Assembly: GCA_013041785.1 (NCBI GenBank)
Contig: JABDRK010000333.1
Span: 1-5,657, forward strand
Direction: 5' to 3'
Length of the DNA: 5,657 nt
Origin: Eudoraea sp.
GTDB lineage: Bacteria; Bacteroidota; Bacteroidia; Flavobacteriales; Flavobacteriaceae
Each line of letters begins with the position of its first letter. Within the stretch, counting starts at the first letter, position 1. A program made the position numbers and the translations under genes. The notes under the pieces are model-generated. The model worked only from the letters and a program-made list of their open reading frames with translations, made no database searches and was not told the DNA's origin. Shown piece after piece: positions 1 through 5,657 of the stretch.

Positions 1-2
1 GA

Positions 3-83
3 GTAGCCCACCCGTACGGTGAAAAGACATTAAGTGTAGACCAATTGGATTCCAAATTATTAGTAAATTTTGGGCATGCTTAG
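3..83 (+). CDS. Possible C-terminal tail of an upstream gene (partial)
   Basis: This frame is open from the window edge for 26 codons and ends at TAG (81-83). The residues read VAHPYGEKTLSVDQLDSKLL and then VNFGHA, a mix that looks like ordinary protein. Its stop lies 8 bases inside the next gene's ATG (76-78), an overlap typical of translationally coupled neighbours. No family can be named from so short a tail. A 26-codon open stretch arises by chance fairly often, and one reverse-strand frame here is also open, so this is only a tentative call. Confidence 0.33.
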   Translation, partial: VAHPYGEKTLSVDQLDSKLLVNFGHA

Positions 84-837
84 GACCTGTCTTGTATTCT
101 TATTAATGCTGATTCAGTTTTACTTGTCCGGCCAGAAAAGGGCGAGCCAAGTGCAGTATATTGACGAAGGTCTGGCGGTAATTAGCAAAAAGGAATTCAA
201 GAAAAAATTAAAATCAGATCTCTATTATGCCTATGAATACGACCTGGATACCGTACTGTACAAGCGTCTGTATGTAAAATATTTTCTGGGAAAGTTGGAT
301 CCTTTATCCAGACATCAGTTATTTAGCTTGCTTACCAGACGAAATAATGTTGACACTACCCAGAACATGGTTATTCATTATCAGGATACACTCAAAGCAA
401 AAGAAAGCTTTCCCAGAAGAGATGAAATAGTCTGGAATAAAGACGGTACGCACAAGCATTTGATCTCCTACAACACCTTTATAAAAGGGCATAAACGCTG
501 TAATTCAACATACAGGAAGAAATACAAGGGGAAGTTATATCACTTTTACAATTTTAACACCGGACATCCGGAGCAATATAAGGACCTGATTTGGTACAAG
601 GATCATCTAAAGATGTTGAGACGCTTATTTTATAATAACAGCAATAACAAAAACGGTTGGTCTGTAACCTTGTTTCCCAATGGGGATTATTTTATTAAAA
701 ACTGGAGTATGGATCCTAAGCTGGCGGAGGAGTTGCAGAATCACACAAACTGGGAGCAACACCTATCTAATTTTAAAAGCCGATATTACCGGCTTAATCC
801 GCAATTAAATCCTGTTGAAAACCCATCGGGCTCCTAA
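76..837 (+). CDS. Hypothetical exported or membrane-anchored protein
   Basis: I do not recognise this 253-residue protein and assign no function. Residues 1-19 form a typical signal peptide or N-terminal anchor: MLR, then a hydrophobic run (about residues 5-17, C5 to L17), then SGQ, where signal peptidase could cut near residue 19 or 20. There is no lipobox, because C5 sits at the start of the hydrophobic core. The rest is hydrophilic, rich in Lys, Arg, Tyr and Asn, with no further membrane segment and no obvious catalytic motif. I start it at ATG 76. A TTG at 70 would add only two residues and suits the signal peptide no better. The gene is AT-rich: four 60-base lines counted by hand gave 25-40% GC, against 37-62% for lines of the fadN gene. 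It may be coupled to an upstream frame ending at 83. Nothing ties it functionally to the fatty-acid genes downstream. Confidence 0.75.
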   Translation: MLRTCLVFLLMLIQFYLSGQKRASQVQYIDEGLAVISKKEFKKKLKSDLYYAYEYDLDTVLYKRLYVKYFLGKLDPLSRHQLFSLLTRRNNVDTTQNMVIHYQDTLKAKESFPRRDEIVWNKDGTHKHLISYNTFIKGHKRCNSTYRKKYKGKLYHFYNFNTGHPEQYKDLIWYKDHLKMLRRLFYNNSNNKNGWSVTLFPNGDYFIKNWSMDPKLAEELQNHTNWEQHLSNFKSRYYRLNPQLNPVENPSGS

Positions 838-973
838 GGCAAAAGGCCGGCGTCTGCAGAAAATAAACTTAGACGTGACCTCAATCGCTGGATTCCTATG
901 TATTTAGCTTTTCACCAAATTTTAATTTCCGGTCGGCTTTTCCTATTTTGCAGTAATCGTTCAGAAACTTAGT

Positions 974-2743
974 ATGCAGCATATCACCCGTTTATTTGAT
1001 TTCGCTTATTTTCAACTTGAAAACTACAATCTTGAAAAAGCCCTGATCACCAAATACAAAGGCGAGTGGGTAGCCACTTCCAGTCAGGAGTTTGTAGACA
1101 AAGCAAATGCCGTGAGCCGGGCGCTGCTGCGCATGGGTGTAAAACCAGATGACAAAATAGCCGTGATCTCCATGACCAATCGCACCGAATGGAACATCAT
1201 GGACATCGGGGTTCTGCAGATAGGTGCGCAAAACGTGCCGATATATCCCACCATCTCAGTAGAAGATTATGCCTATATCCTGAATCATTCAGAATCCAAA
1301 TATGTATTTGTTTCCTGTGAGGAGGTTTTGGAAAAGGTAAAAGCAATCCAGGATCAGGTGTCTTCATTGCTTGAAGTCTATTCCTTCGATGAACTTCCCG
1401 GTTGTAAACACTGGAGTGAACTGCTTACCCTGGGTTCAGACAAGAGCAACCAGGCGGAGGTAGAAGCCCGCAAGGATGCTGTAAAACCGGAGGACCTGGC
1501 CACCTTGATTTACACCTCAGGAACTACAGGGAGACCTAAAGGGGTCATGCTTTCCCACTGGAATATTGTGTCCAATACCCTGGCAAGTGAGAAGCGTGTT
1601 CCCTTTGAGCAAGGAGCCAGTGCACTTAGCTTTTTACCCATCTGTCACATCTTTGAACGCATTATACTCTACCTGTATATCTATTGTGGTATCACGGTAT
1701 ACTTTGCAGAGGGCCTGGATAAAATCAGTGATAACCTCAAGGAGGTAAAACCGAATGTCATGACCGTAGTTCCCCGATTACTGGAGAAGGTTTACGACAA
1801 GATTATTACCAAAGGGGCTGAACTTAAGGGCATTAAAAAACAGTTGTTCTTTTGGGCTGTGGATCTGGGATTGAAATTTGAGCCCTATCAGGCCAATGGC
1901 TGGTGGTATGAGAAAAAACTGGGCATTGCCAGAAAACTGATTTTTAGCAAATGGAAAGAAGGGCTTGGAGGAAACCTGGAAACCATGGTCTCGGGTAGTG
2001 CGGCACTGCAACCTCGGCTGGCACGTATTTTTGGCGCAGCTGGCATCCCGGTTATGGAGGGATATGGTCTTACCGAAACCTCCCCGGTGATCTCCGTGAA
2101 CGACCAGCGGAATGCCGGTTGGAAAATTGGTTCCGTAGGCCGCATCATTGATGATGTGGAGGTGAAAATTGCCGATGACGGGGAAATTCTCTGCAAAGGC
2201 CCTAATGTTATGATGGGCTATTACAAGGATCCGGAAAAAACAGCAGAAGTAATCAAGGATGGCTATTTCCATACAGGAGATATCGGAGAAATCGATGCAG
2301 AAGGCTTTTTGCGGATTACAGACCGTAAGAAGGAAATGTTTAAGACTTCAGGGGGGAAATACGTAGCTCCCCAGCTCCTGGAAAACCGTTTTAAACAATC
2401 GCGTTTTATAGAACAGATCATGGTTGTGGGCGAAGGCGAAAAAATGCCGGCAGCCCTGATACAACCGAATTACGAATTCCTGTATGAATGGGCAAACCGC
2501 CATAACATCACCCTGGGAGAAAATTCAGATATTGTACTGAATAAGAGAGTTTTAGACCGTTTTCAAAAGGAAGTAGACGAAGCCAATGAAAGTTTTGCCA
2601 AGTGGGAAAAGGTCAAACAATTCCGCCTTACTCCCGACGTCTGGACAGTTGATGACGGCCATCTTACCCCTACTATGAAGCTTCGCCGAAAGATCATCAG
2701 GGAAAAATATCTGCACCTCTACAACGATATTTACGGCCACTAA
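974..2743 (+). CDS. Long-chain fatty acid-CoA ligase (AMP-forming acyl-CoA synthetase)
   Basis: This 589-residue enzyme should activate free fatty acids to acyl-CoA through an acyl-adenylate, the entry step to beta-oxidation and lipid synthesis. All core motifs of the ANL adenylating superfamily are visible. The phosphate-binding loop YTSGTTGRPKG spans residues 180-190, and GYGLTETSP spans 363-371. The fatty-acyl-CoA synthetase signature lies at 429-456, with TGD ending at D436 and the hinge D450-R451-K452. GGK follows at 460-462. The C-terminal catalytic lysine is K569, in LTPTMKLRR. Length and motif order fit the long-chain (COG1022-type) group common in Bacteroidota rather than a direct E. 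coli FadD orthologue. The ATG is preceded by no Shine-Dalgarno, as is usual in this phylum, and the N-terminus (MQHITRLFDFAYFQLENYNL) matches the family start as I recall it. Chain-length specificity cannot be read from sequence. It is probably cytoplasmic or peripherally membrane-associated. The marR-fadN genes follow 89 bases later, which supports a catabolic role. Confidence 0.95.
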   Translation: MQHITRLFDFAYFQLENYNLEKALITKYKGEWVATSSQEFVDKANAVSRALLRMGVKPDDKIAVISMTNRTEWNIMDIGVLQIGAQNVPIYPTISVEDYAYILNHSESKYVFVSCEEVLEKVKAIQDQVSSLLEVYSFDELPGCKHWSELLTLGSDKSNQAEVEARKDAVKPEDLATLIYTSGTTGRPKGVMLSHWNIVSNTLASEKRVPFEQGASALSFLPICHIFERIILYLYIYCGITVYFAEGLDKISDNLKEVKPNVMTVVPRLLEKVYDKIITKGAELKGIKKQLFFWAVDLGLKFEPYQANGWWYEKKLGIARKLIFSKWKEGLGGNLETMVSGSAALQPRLARIFGAAGIPVMEGYGLTETSPVISVNDQRNAGWKIGSVGRIIDDVEVKIADDGEILCKGPNVMMGYYKDPEKTAEVIKDGYFHTGDIGEIDAEGFLRITDRKKEMFKTSGGKYVAPQLLENRFKQSRFIEQIMVVGEGEKMPAALIQPNYEFLYEWANRHNITLGENSDIVLNKRVLDRFQKEVDEANESFAKWEKVKQFRLTPDVWTVDDGHLTPTMKLRRKIIREKYLHLYNDIYGH

Positions 2744-2775
2744 CCAGCACTTTTATAATGTGATGAACTTTAAAC

Positions 2776-2803
2776 AAATTTATTATGCATGCATAATAAA
2801 TTT
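2776..2803. promoter_or_regulatory. Perfect 28-bp palindrome, probable MarR operator
   Basis: The left arm AAATTTATTATGCA (2776-2789) is followed immediately by its exact reverse complement (2790-2803), with no spacer and no mismatch. The first mismatch is C2775 against T2804. The central core TTATGCATGCATAA resembles the short AT-rich palindromes bound by MarR dimers. The site ends three bases before the -7 box and 30 bases before the marR start, so a bound dimer would cover the -33 region and block RNA polymerase. Autorepression of marR-fadN is therefore the likely role. An alternative is an RNA hairpin followed by T residues acting as a terminator for the ligase transcript, but the stem is almost all A/U and would be weak. 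The palindrome is seen directly; the assignment to this MarR is inference. Confidence 0.75.
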
Positions 2804-2806
2804 TTG

Positions 2807-2814
2807 TATCTTTG
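2807..2814 (+). promoter_or_regulatory. Bacteroidota-type -7 promoter element for marR-fadN
   Basis: TATCTTTG is an exact match to the Bacteroidota primary sigma factor -7 pattern TAnnTTTG. Transcription would begin roughly at 2820, leaving a leader of about a dozen bases before the ATG at 2833. The matching -33 region falls inside the 28-bp palindrome, where I see no clean TTTG at the right spacing. The box includes the TTG at 2812-2814, so that codon would lie upstream of the transcript start and is unlikely to be the marR start. Confidence 0.6.
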
Positions 2815-2832
2815 GGAACAGAATTGTTTTCC

Positions 2833-3285
2833 ATGAAGGACATCACCATTGATTACGCCCTAAGAGCCACATGGCAGGCCGTAGCCCGTATGTATAATGA
2901 AGAAGCCAAGAAATTCGGGGCTACTATGGCAGTTGGGTTTACACTGTTAAGCATTGACCCAAAGACCGGCACACCCTCTACCTCCCTGGGGCCTAAAATG
3001 GGGATGGAAGCCACGAGTTTATCGCGCATACTAAAAAGCATGGAGGAAAAAGGTCTTATTGAGCGCAGGCCCAATCCTAAAGATGGCAGGGGAGTACTCA
3101 TTCACCTCACCCCCTTTGGCCTGGAAAAGCGTGAAGATTCCAAGGCGGTGGTACTTCAATTCAATGATGCGGTTAAATCGCGTGTAAGTCAGGAAAAATT
3201 AGACCATTTTTTTGACGTTGTGGTAACTATAAACCAACTGATAACAGAAAAGAAAATATACCTGCAGGACACCCCTAAAAACTGA
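2833..3285 (+). CDS. MarR-family winged-helix transcriptional regulator
   Basis: This 150-residue protein has the size and layout of a MarR regulator, a dimeric repressor that usually releases DNA on binding a small ligand. An N-terminal dimerisation helix (about residues 4-28) is followed by the winged helix. Helix-turn-helix residues run from about 48 to 76, with recognition helix TSLSRILKSMEEKGLIERR (61-79). The wing carries the family's D-x-R pattern at D84 and R86 (KDGRGVLIHLTPFG). A C-terminal helical part (about 97-142) completes the dimer interface. I chose ATG 2833; an in-frame TTG at 2812 overlaps the promoter's -7 box. The gene lies between an acyl-CoA ligase and fadN and directly after a 28-bp palindrome, so I infer that it controls itself and fadN. 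Its ligand may be a fatty acid or acyl-CoA, since MarR proteins such as CouR, HcaR, BadR and FabT respond to acyl-CoA or acyl-ACP thioesters. The ligand is not visible in the sequence. Confidence 0.9.
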   Translation: MKDITIDYALRATWQAVARMYNEEAKKFGATMAVGFTLLSIDPKTGTPSTSLGPKMGMEATSLSRILKSMEEKGLIERRPNPKDGRGVLIHLTPFGLEKREDSKAVVLQFNDAVKSRVSQEKLDHFFDVVVTINQLITEKKIYLQDTPKN

Positions 3286-3303
3286 GTGAACCCAAGACTG
3301 AAT

Positions 3304-5657
3304 ATGAAAAAACACATCAAGAAAGTAGCTGTAATCGGCTCCGGAATTATGGGAAGTGGTATTGCCTGCCACTTTGCCAATATCGGCGTGGAAGTACTCC
3401 TTCTGGATATCGTACCCAGGGAACTTAACGAAAAAGAGATTAAGAAAGGGCTAAGCCTTGAAGACAAGGCAGTGCGCAACCGCCTCGTCAATGATGCACT
3501 TGCCAAATCACTTAAGTCTAAACCCGCTCCTATTTATCATACAAAATTTGCCAGTCGCATCAAGACCGGTAACCTGGAAGACGATATTTCCAAGATATCA
3601 GGGGTCGACTGGATTATCGAGGTGGTCGTGGAACGACTAGATATCAAGAAAAAAGTATTTGAGCAGGTTGAAAAATACCGAACCCCGGGGACCTTGATAA
3701 CCTCCAATACCTCAGGGATACCCATTGCTTTTATGAGCGAGGGAAGAAGTGATGATTTCCAGAAGCACTTCTGCGGAACGCATTTTTTCAATCCCCCCAG
3801 GTACCTGAAACTCTTCGAAATTATCCCGGGACCAAAAACCGACCCGGAAGTACTCGCCTTCCTGAACAGCTATGGCGAGCAGTTCCTGGGCAAAACCTCT
3901 GTAGTCGCCAAGGACACCCCTGCGTTTATCGGGAACCGCATCGGGATTTTTAGCATCATGAGCCTTTTTCATGCCGTTAAGGAAATGGGACTTACGGTAG
4001 AAGAAGTAGACAAGCTTACTGGTCCTGTTATCGGACGTCCGAAATCAGCTACCTTCAGGACAGTTGATGTTGTTGGGCTGGACACACTGGTCCATGTAGC
4101 CAACGGGATTGGTGAAAATTGCCCGGATGACGAACGGCATGCCCTCTTTCAACTCCCGGAGTTTATAAAAACCATGTCAGATAAGCAATGGCTGGGTAGT
4201 AAAACAGGACAGGGGTTTTACAAAAAGATAAAGAACGACAAAGGCAAAAGCGAGATCCTCACCCTCGATTTGGAAAGCCTGGAATACCGCGCAAAAAAGC
4301 GTGCCAATTTTGGCACCCTGGAACTCACCAAGCCTATAGATGCCGTTATTGACCGCTTCCCGGTATTGATTAAGGGAAAGGATAAGGCAGGGGAATTCTA
4401 CAGGAAGAGCTTTGGGGCGCTTTTTGCTTATGTAACGCATCGTATCCCTGAAATCACGGACGAACTCTTTAAGATAGATGATGCCATGAAGGCTGGTTTT
4501 GGCTGGGAACATGGCCCTTTCCAGATCTGGGATGCCATCGGCCTTGAAAAAGGATTGCAACTCATACAGGAAGCCGGGCAGCAACCGGCTAGCTGGGTGG
4601 AAGAAATGCAGGCAGCCGGGATAAGCTCTTTCTATACTGTACAGGACGGCGCTACCTATTATTACGATATTCCTGCCAAAAAGCAGGCTAAAAAACCCGG
4701 ACAGGATGCCTTTATTATCCTGGACAACATCCGGAAATCAAATGAAGTCTTTAAAAATAGTGGAGTAGTTGTCGAGGATCTTGGAGATGGTATCCTGAAT
4801 TGTGAGTTCCAATCCAAAATGAATACCATTGGCGGTGATGTCATCGCCGGATTGAATAAGGCCATTGACCTGGCAGAAAAAGACTTCCAGGGACTTGTGA
4901 TTGGTAACCAGGCAGCTAATTTTTCCGTGGGAGCCAATATCGCCATGATATTTATGATGGCCGTGGAACAGGAATACGATGAACTAAACATGGCCATAAA
5001 GATGTTCCAGGACACCATGATGCGCATGCGCTATTCCGCGATTCCTACCGTAGCCGCTCCCCATGGGATGTGCCTGGGCGGCGGATGTGAGTTATCGCTG
5101 CATGCAGATAAGGTAGTTGCTGCAGCAGAGACCTATATTGGCCTGGTTGAGTTCGGGGTTGGTGTTATCCCTGGAGGAGGGGGCTCCAAGGAAATGGCCC
5201 TTCGTGCTTCCGATACCTTCCGAAAAAACGATGTGGAATTAAATATCCTGCAGGAATACTTCCTGACCATTGGAATGGCCAAGGTATCTACGTCAGCCTA
5301 TGAAGCCTTTGACCTGGGTATCCTTCAAAAAGGAAAGGACGTTGTGGTGGTGAACAAAGACCGGCAGATAGCCACAGCCAAGGCTTATGCCAGGATCATG
5401 GCTGAGGCAGGTTACACACAGCCCATAAAGAGAAAGGACGTTAAAGTACTTGGAAAACAAGCACTCGGTATGTTCCTTGTAGGGACGGATTCCATGGAAG
5501 CAGCCCACTATATCTCCGAACACGATAAGAAAATTGCAAACAAACTGGCGTATGTCATGGCCGGGGGAGACCTCTCAGAAGCCTCCTATGTTAGTGAACA
5601 ATACCTGCCCGACATTGAACGGGAAGCATTCCTTTCACTTTGTACCGAACGAAAAAC
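3304..5657 (+). CDS. fadN: FadN-type 3-hydroxyacyl-CoA dehydrogenase/enoyl-CoA hydratase (3' end cut by window)
   Basis: This bifunctional beta-oxidation enzyme hydrates trans-2-enoyl-CoA and oxidises the L-3-hydroxyacyl-CoA with NAD+. It is open for 784 codons and leaves the window without a stop. Bacillus FadN is about 790 residues, so only a short tail should be missing. The dehydrogenase comes first: the Rossmann loop GSGIMGSGIA (12-21) with D35 for the adenosine ribose, then S137, H160, E172 and N211, matching the catalytic set of human HAD (S137, H158, E170, N208). Two dehydrogenase C-terminal domains follow (about 206-310 and 355-430). A crotonase domain starts near 485, with oxyanion-hole segments NFSVGANI (539-546) and GGG (592-594) and both catalytic glutamates, E596 and E616, spaced 20 apart as in rat crotonase (E144, E164). 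The order is the reverse of E. coli FadB, where the hydratase is N-terminal. Start ATG 3304 puts the Rossmann loop at the usual distance; an in-frame GTG at 3286 would add six residues. It lies 18 bases after marR and is almost certainly co-transcribed with it. Thiolase activity would need a separate protein. Confidence 0.95.
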   Translation, partial: MKKHIKKVAVIGSGIMGSGIACHFANIGVEVLLLDIVPRELNEKEIKKGLSLEDKAVRNRLVNDALAKSLKSKPAPIYHTKFASRIKTGNLEDDISKISGVDWIIEVVVERLDIKKKVFEQVEKYRTPGTLITSNTSGIPIAFMSEGRSDDFQKHFCGTHFFNPPRYLKLFEIIPGPKTDPEVLAFLNSYGEQFLGKTSVVAKDTPAFIGNRIGIFSIMSLFHAVKEMGLTVEEVDKLTGPVIGRPKSATFRTVDVVGLDTLVHVANGIGENCPDDERHALFQLPEFIKTMSDKQWLGSKTGQGFYKKIKNDKGKSEILTLDLESLEYRAKKRANFGTLELTKPIDAVIDRFPVLIKGKDKAGEFYRKSFGALFAYVTHRIPEITDELFKIDDAMKAGFGWEHGPFQIWDAIGLEKGLQLIQEAGQQPASWVEEMQAAGISSFYTVQDGATYYYDIPAKKQAKKPGQDAFIILDNIRKSNEVFKNSGVVVEDLGDGILNCEFQSKMNTIGGDVIAGLNKAIDLAEKDFQGLVIGNQAANFSVGANIAMIFMMAVEQEYDELNMAIKMFQDTMMRMRYSAIPTVAAPHGMCLGGGCELSLHADKVVAAAETYIGLVEFGVGVIPGGGGSKEMALRASDTFRKNDVELNILQEYFLTIGMAKVSTSAYEAFDLGILQKGKDVVVVNKDRQIATAKAYARIMAEAGYTQPIKRKDVKVLGKQALGMFLVGTDSMEAAHYISEHDKKIANKLAYVMAGGDLSEASYVSEQYLPDIEREAFLSLCTERK

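Noticed and set aside
62..70. TAAATTTTG-like stretch (within 60-75) as a promoter for the first gene
   Set aside because: The spacing within the motif is one base too long, and a start site placed from it would fall at or after the ATG at 76.
851..875. Inverted repeat CGTCT / AGACG after the first gene as a terminator
   Set aside because: The stem is only 5 bp with a 15-base loop and no T-run follows, so it does not qualify as an intrinsic terminator.
944..950. TATTTTG upstream of the ligase as a -7 promoter box
   Set aside because: It is one base short of TAnnTTTG, and no TTTG lies 17-23 bases upstream. A ligase promoter probably exists in 838-973, but I cannot place it.
1778..2272. 164-codon open frame on the minus strand inside the ligase gene, and other antisense frames across the ligase, marR and fadN genes
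   Set aside because: They lie wholly opposite conserved coding sequence, have no recognisable domains, and low-complexity Ser/Phe/Pro-rich translations of the kind produced by the reverse complement of a real gene.
2812..2832. Upstream TTG start for the MarR protein, adding seven residues
   Set aside because: The TTG is part of the -7 promoter box, so it would not be in the transcript, and the extra residues are not typical of the family N-terminus.
2815..2832. Imperfect inverted repeat GGAACA / TGTTTTCC in the marR leader as an RNA hairpin
   Set aside because: The arms do not pair without bulges and the loop is tiny; there is no support for a structured leader.
5022..5031. 10-bp palindrome GCGCATGCGC inside fadN
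   Set aside because: It lies in conserved coding sequence encoding Met-Arg-Met-Arg, is short, and has no promoter context; chance is sufficient.

Overview
The window looks like a chromosomal segment from a marine-type member of the Bacteroidota, most likely the family Flavobacteriaceae. Four things support this: close resemblance of the acyl-CoA ligase and the fused hydroxyacyl-CoA dehydrogenase/hydratase to flavobacterial proteins as I remember them; no clear Shine-Dalgarno sequences before the starts; a Bacteroidota-type -7 promoter element (TATCTTTG, pattern TAnnTTTG); and moderate GC content. The taxonomic call is inference without a database search.

Layout, all on the + strand. (1) Positions 3-83 hold an open frame that may be the tail of an upstream gene. 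It overlaps the next start by 8 bases. (2) Positions 76-837 encode an AT-rich hypothetical protein with an N-terminal signal peptide or anchor. I could not assign it to a family. (3) After a 136-base gap without a convincing signal, 974-2743 encode a long-chain acyl-CoA synthetase with all the adenylation motifs. (4) The 89-base gap that follows contains a perfect 28-bp palindrome (2776-2803) directly abutting a -7 promoter box (2807-2814). (5) A MarR-family regulator follows at 2833-3285. (6) Eighteen bases later a large FadN-type 3-hydroxyacyl-CoA dehydrogenase/enoyl-CoA hydratase begins at 3304 and runs off the window still open at codon 784.

The last three genes form a fatty-acid degradation module. 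The ligase activates fatty acids to acyl-CoA. The bifunctional enzyme carries out the hydration and NAD-dependent oxidation steps of beta-oxidation. The MarR protein is placed to repress itself and fadN through the palindrome. A thiolase and an acyl-CoA dehydrogenase would be expected just downstream, outside the window.

I do not see a previously undescribed system. The most notable element is the long palindromic operator fused to the marR-fadN promoter. It gives a concrete, testable model of local control of beta-oxidation by a MarR protein rather than by the better-known TetR- or GntR-type FadR regulators.
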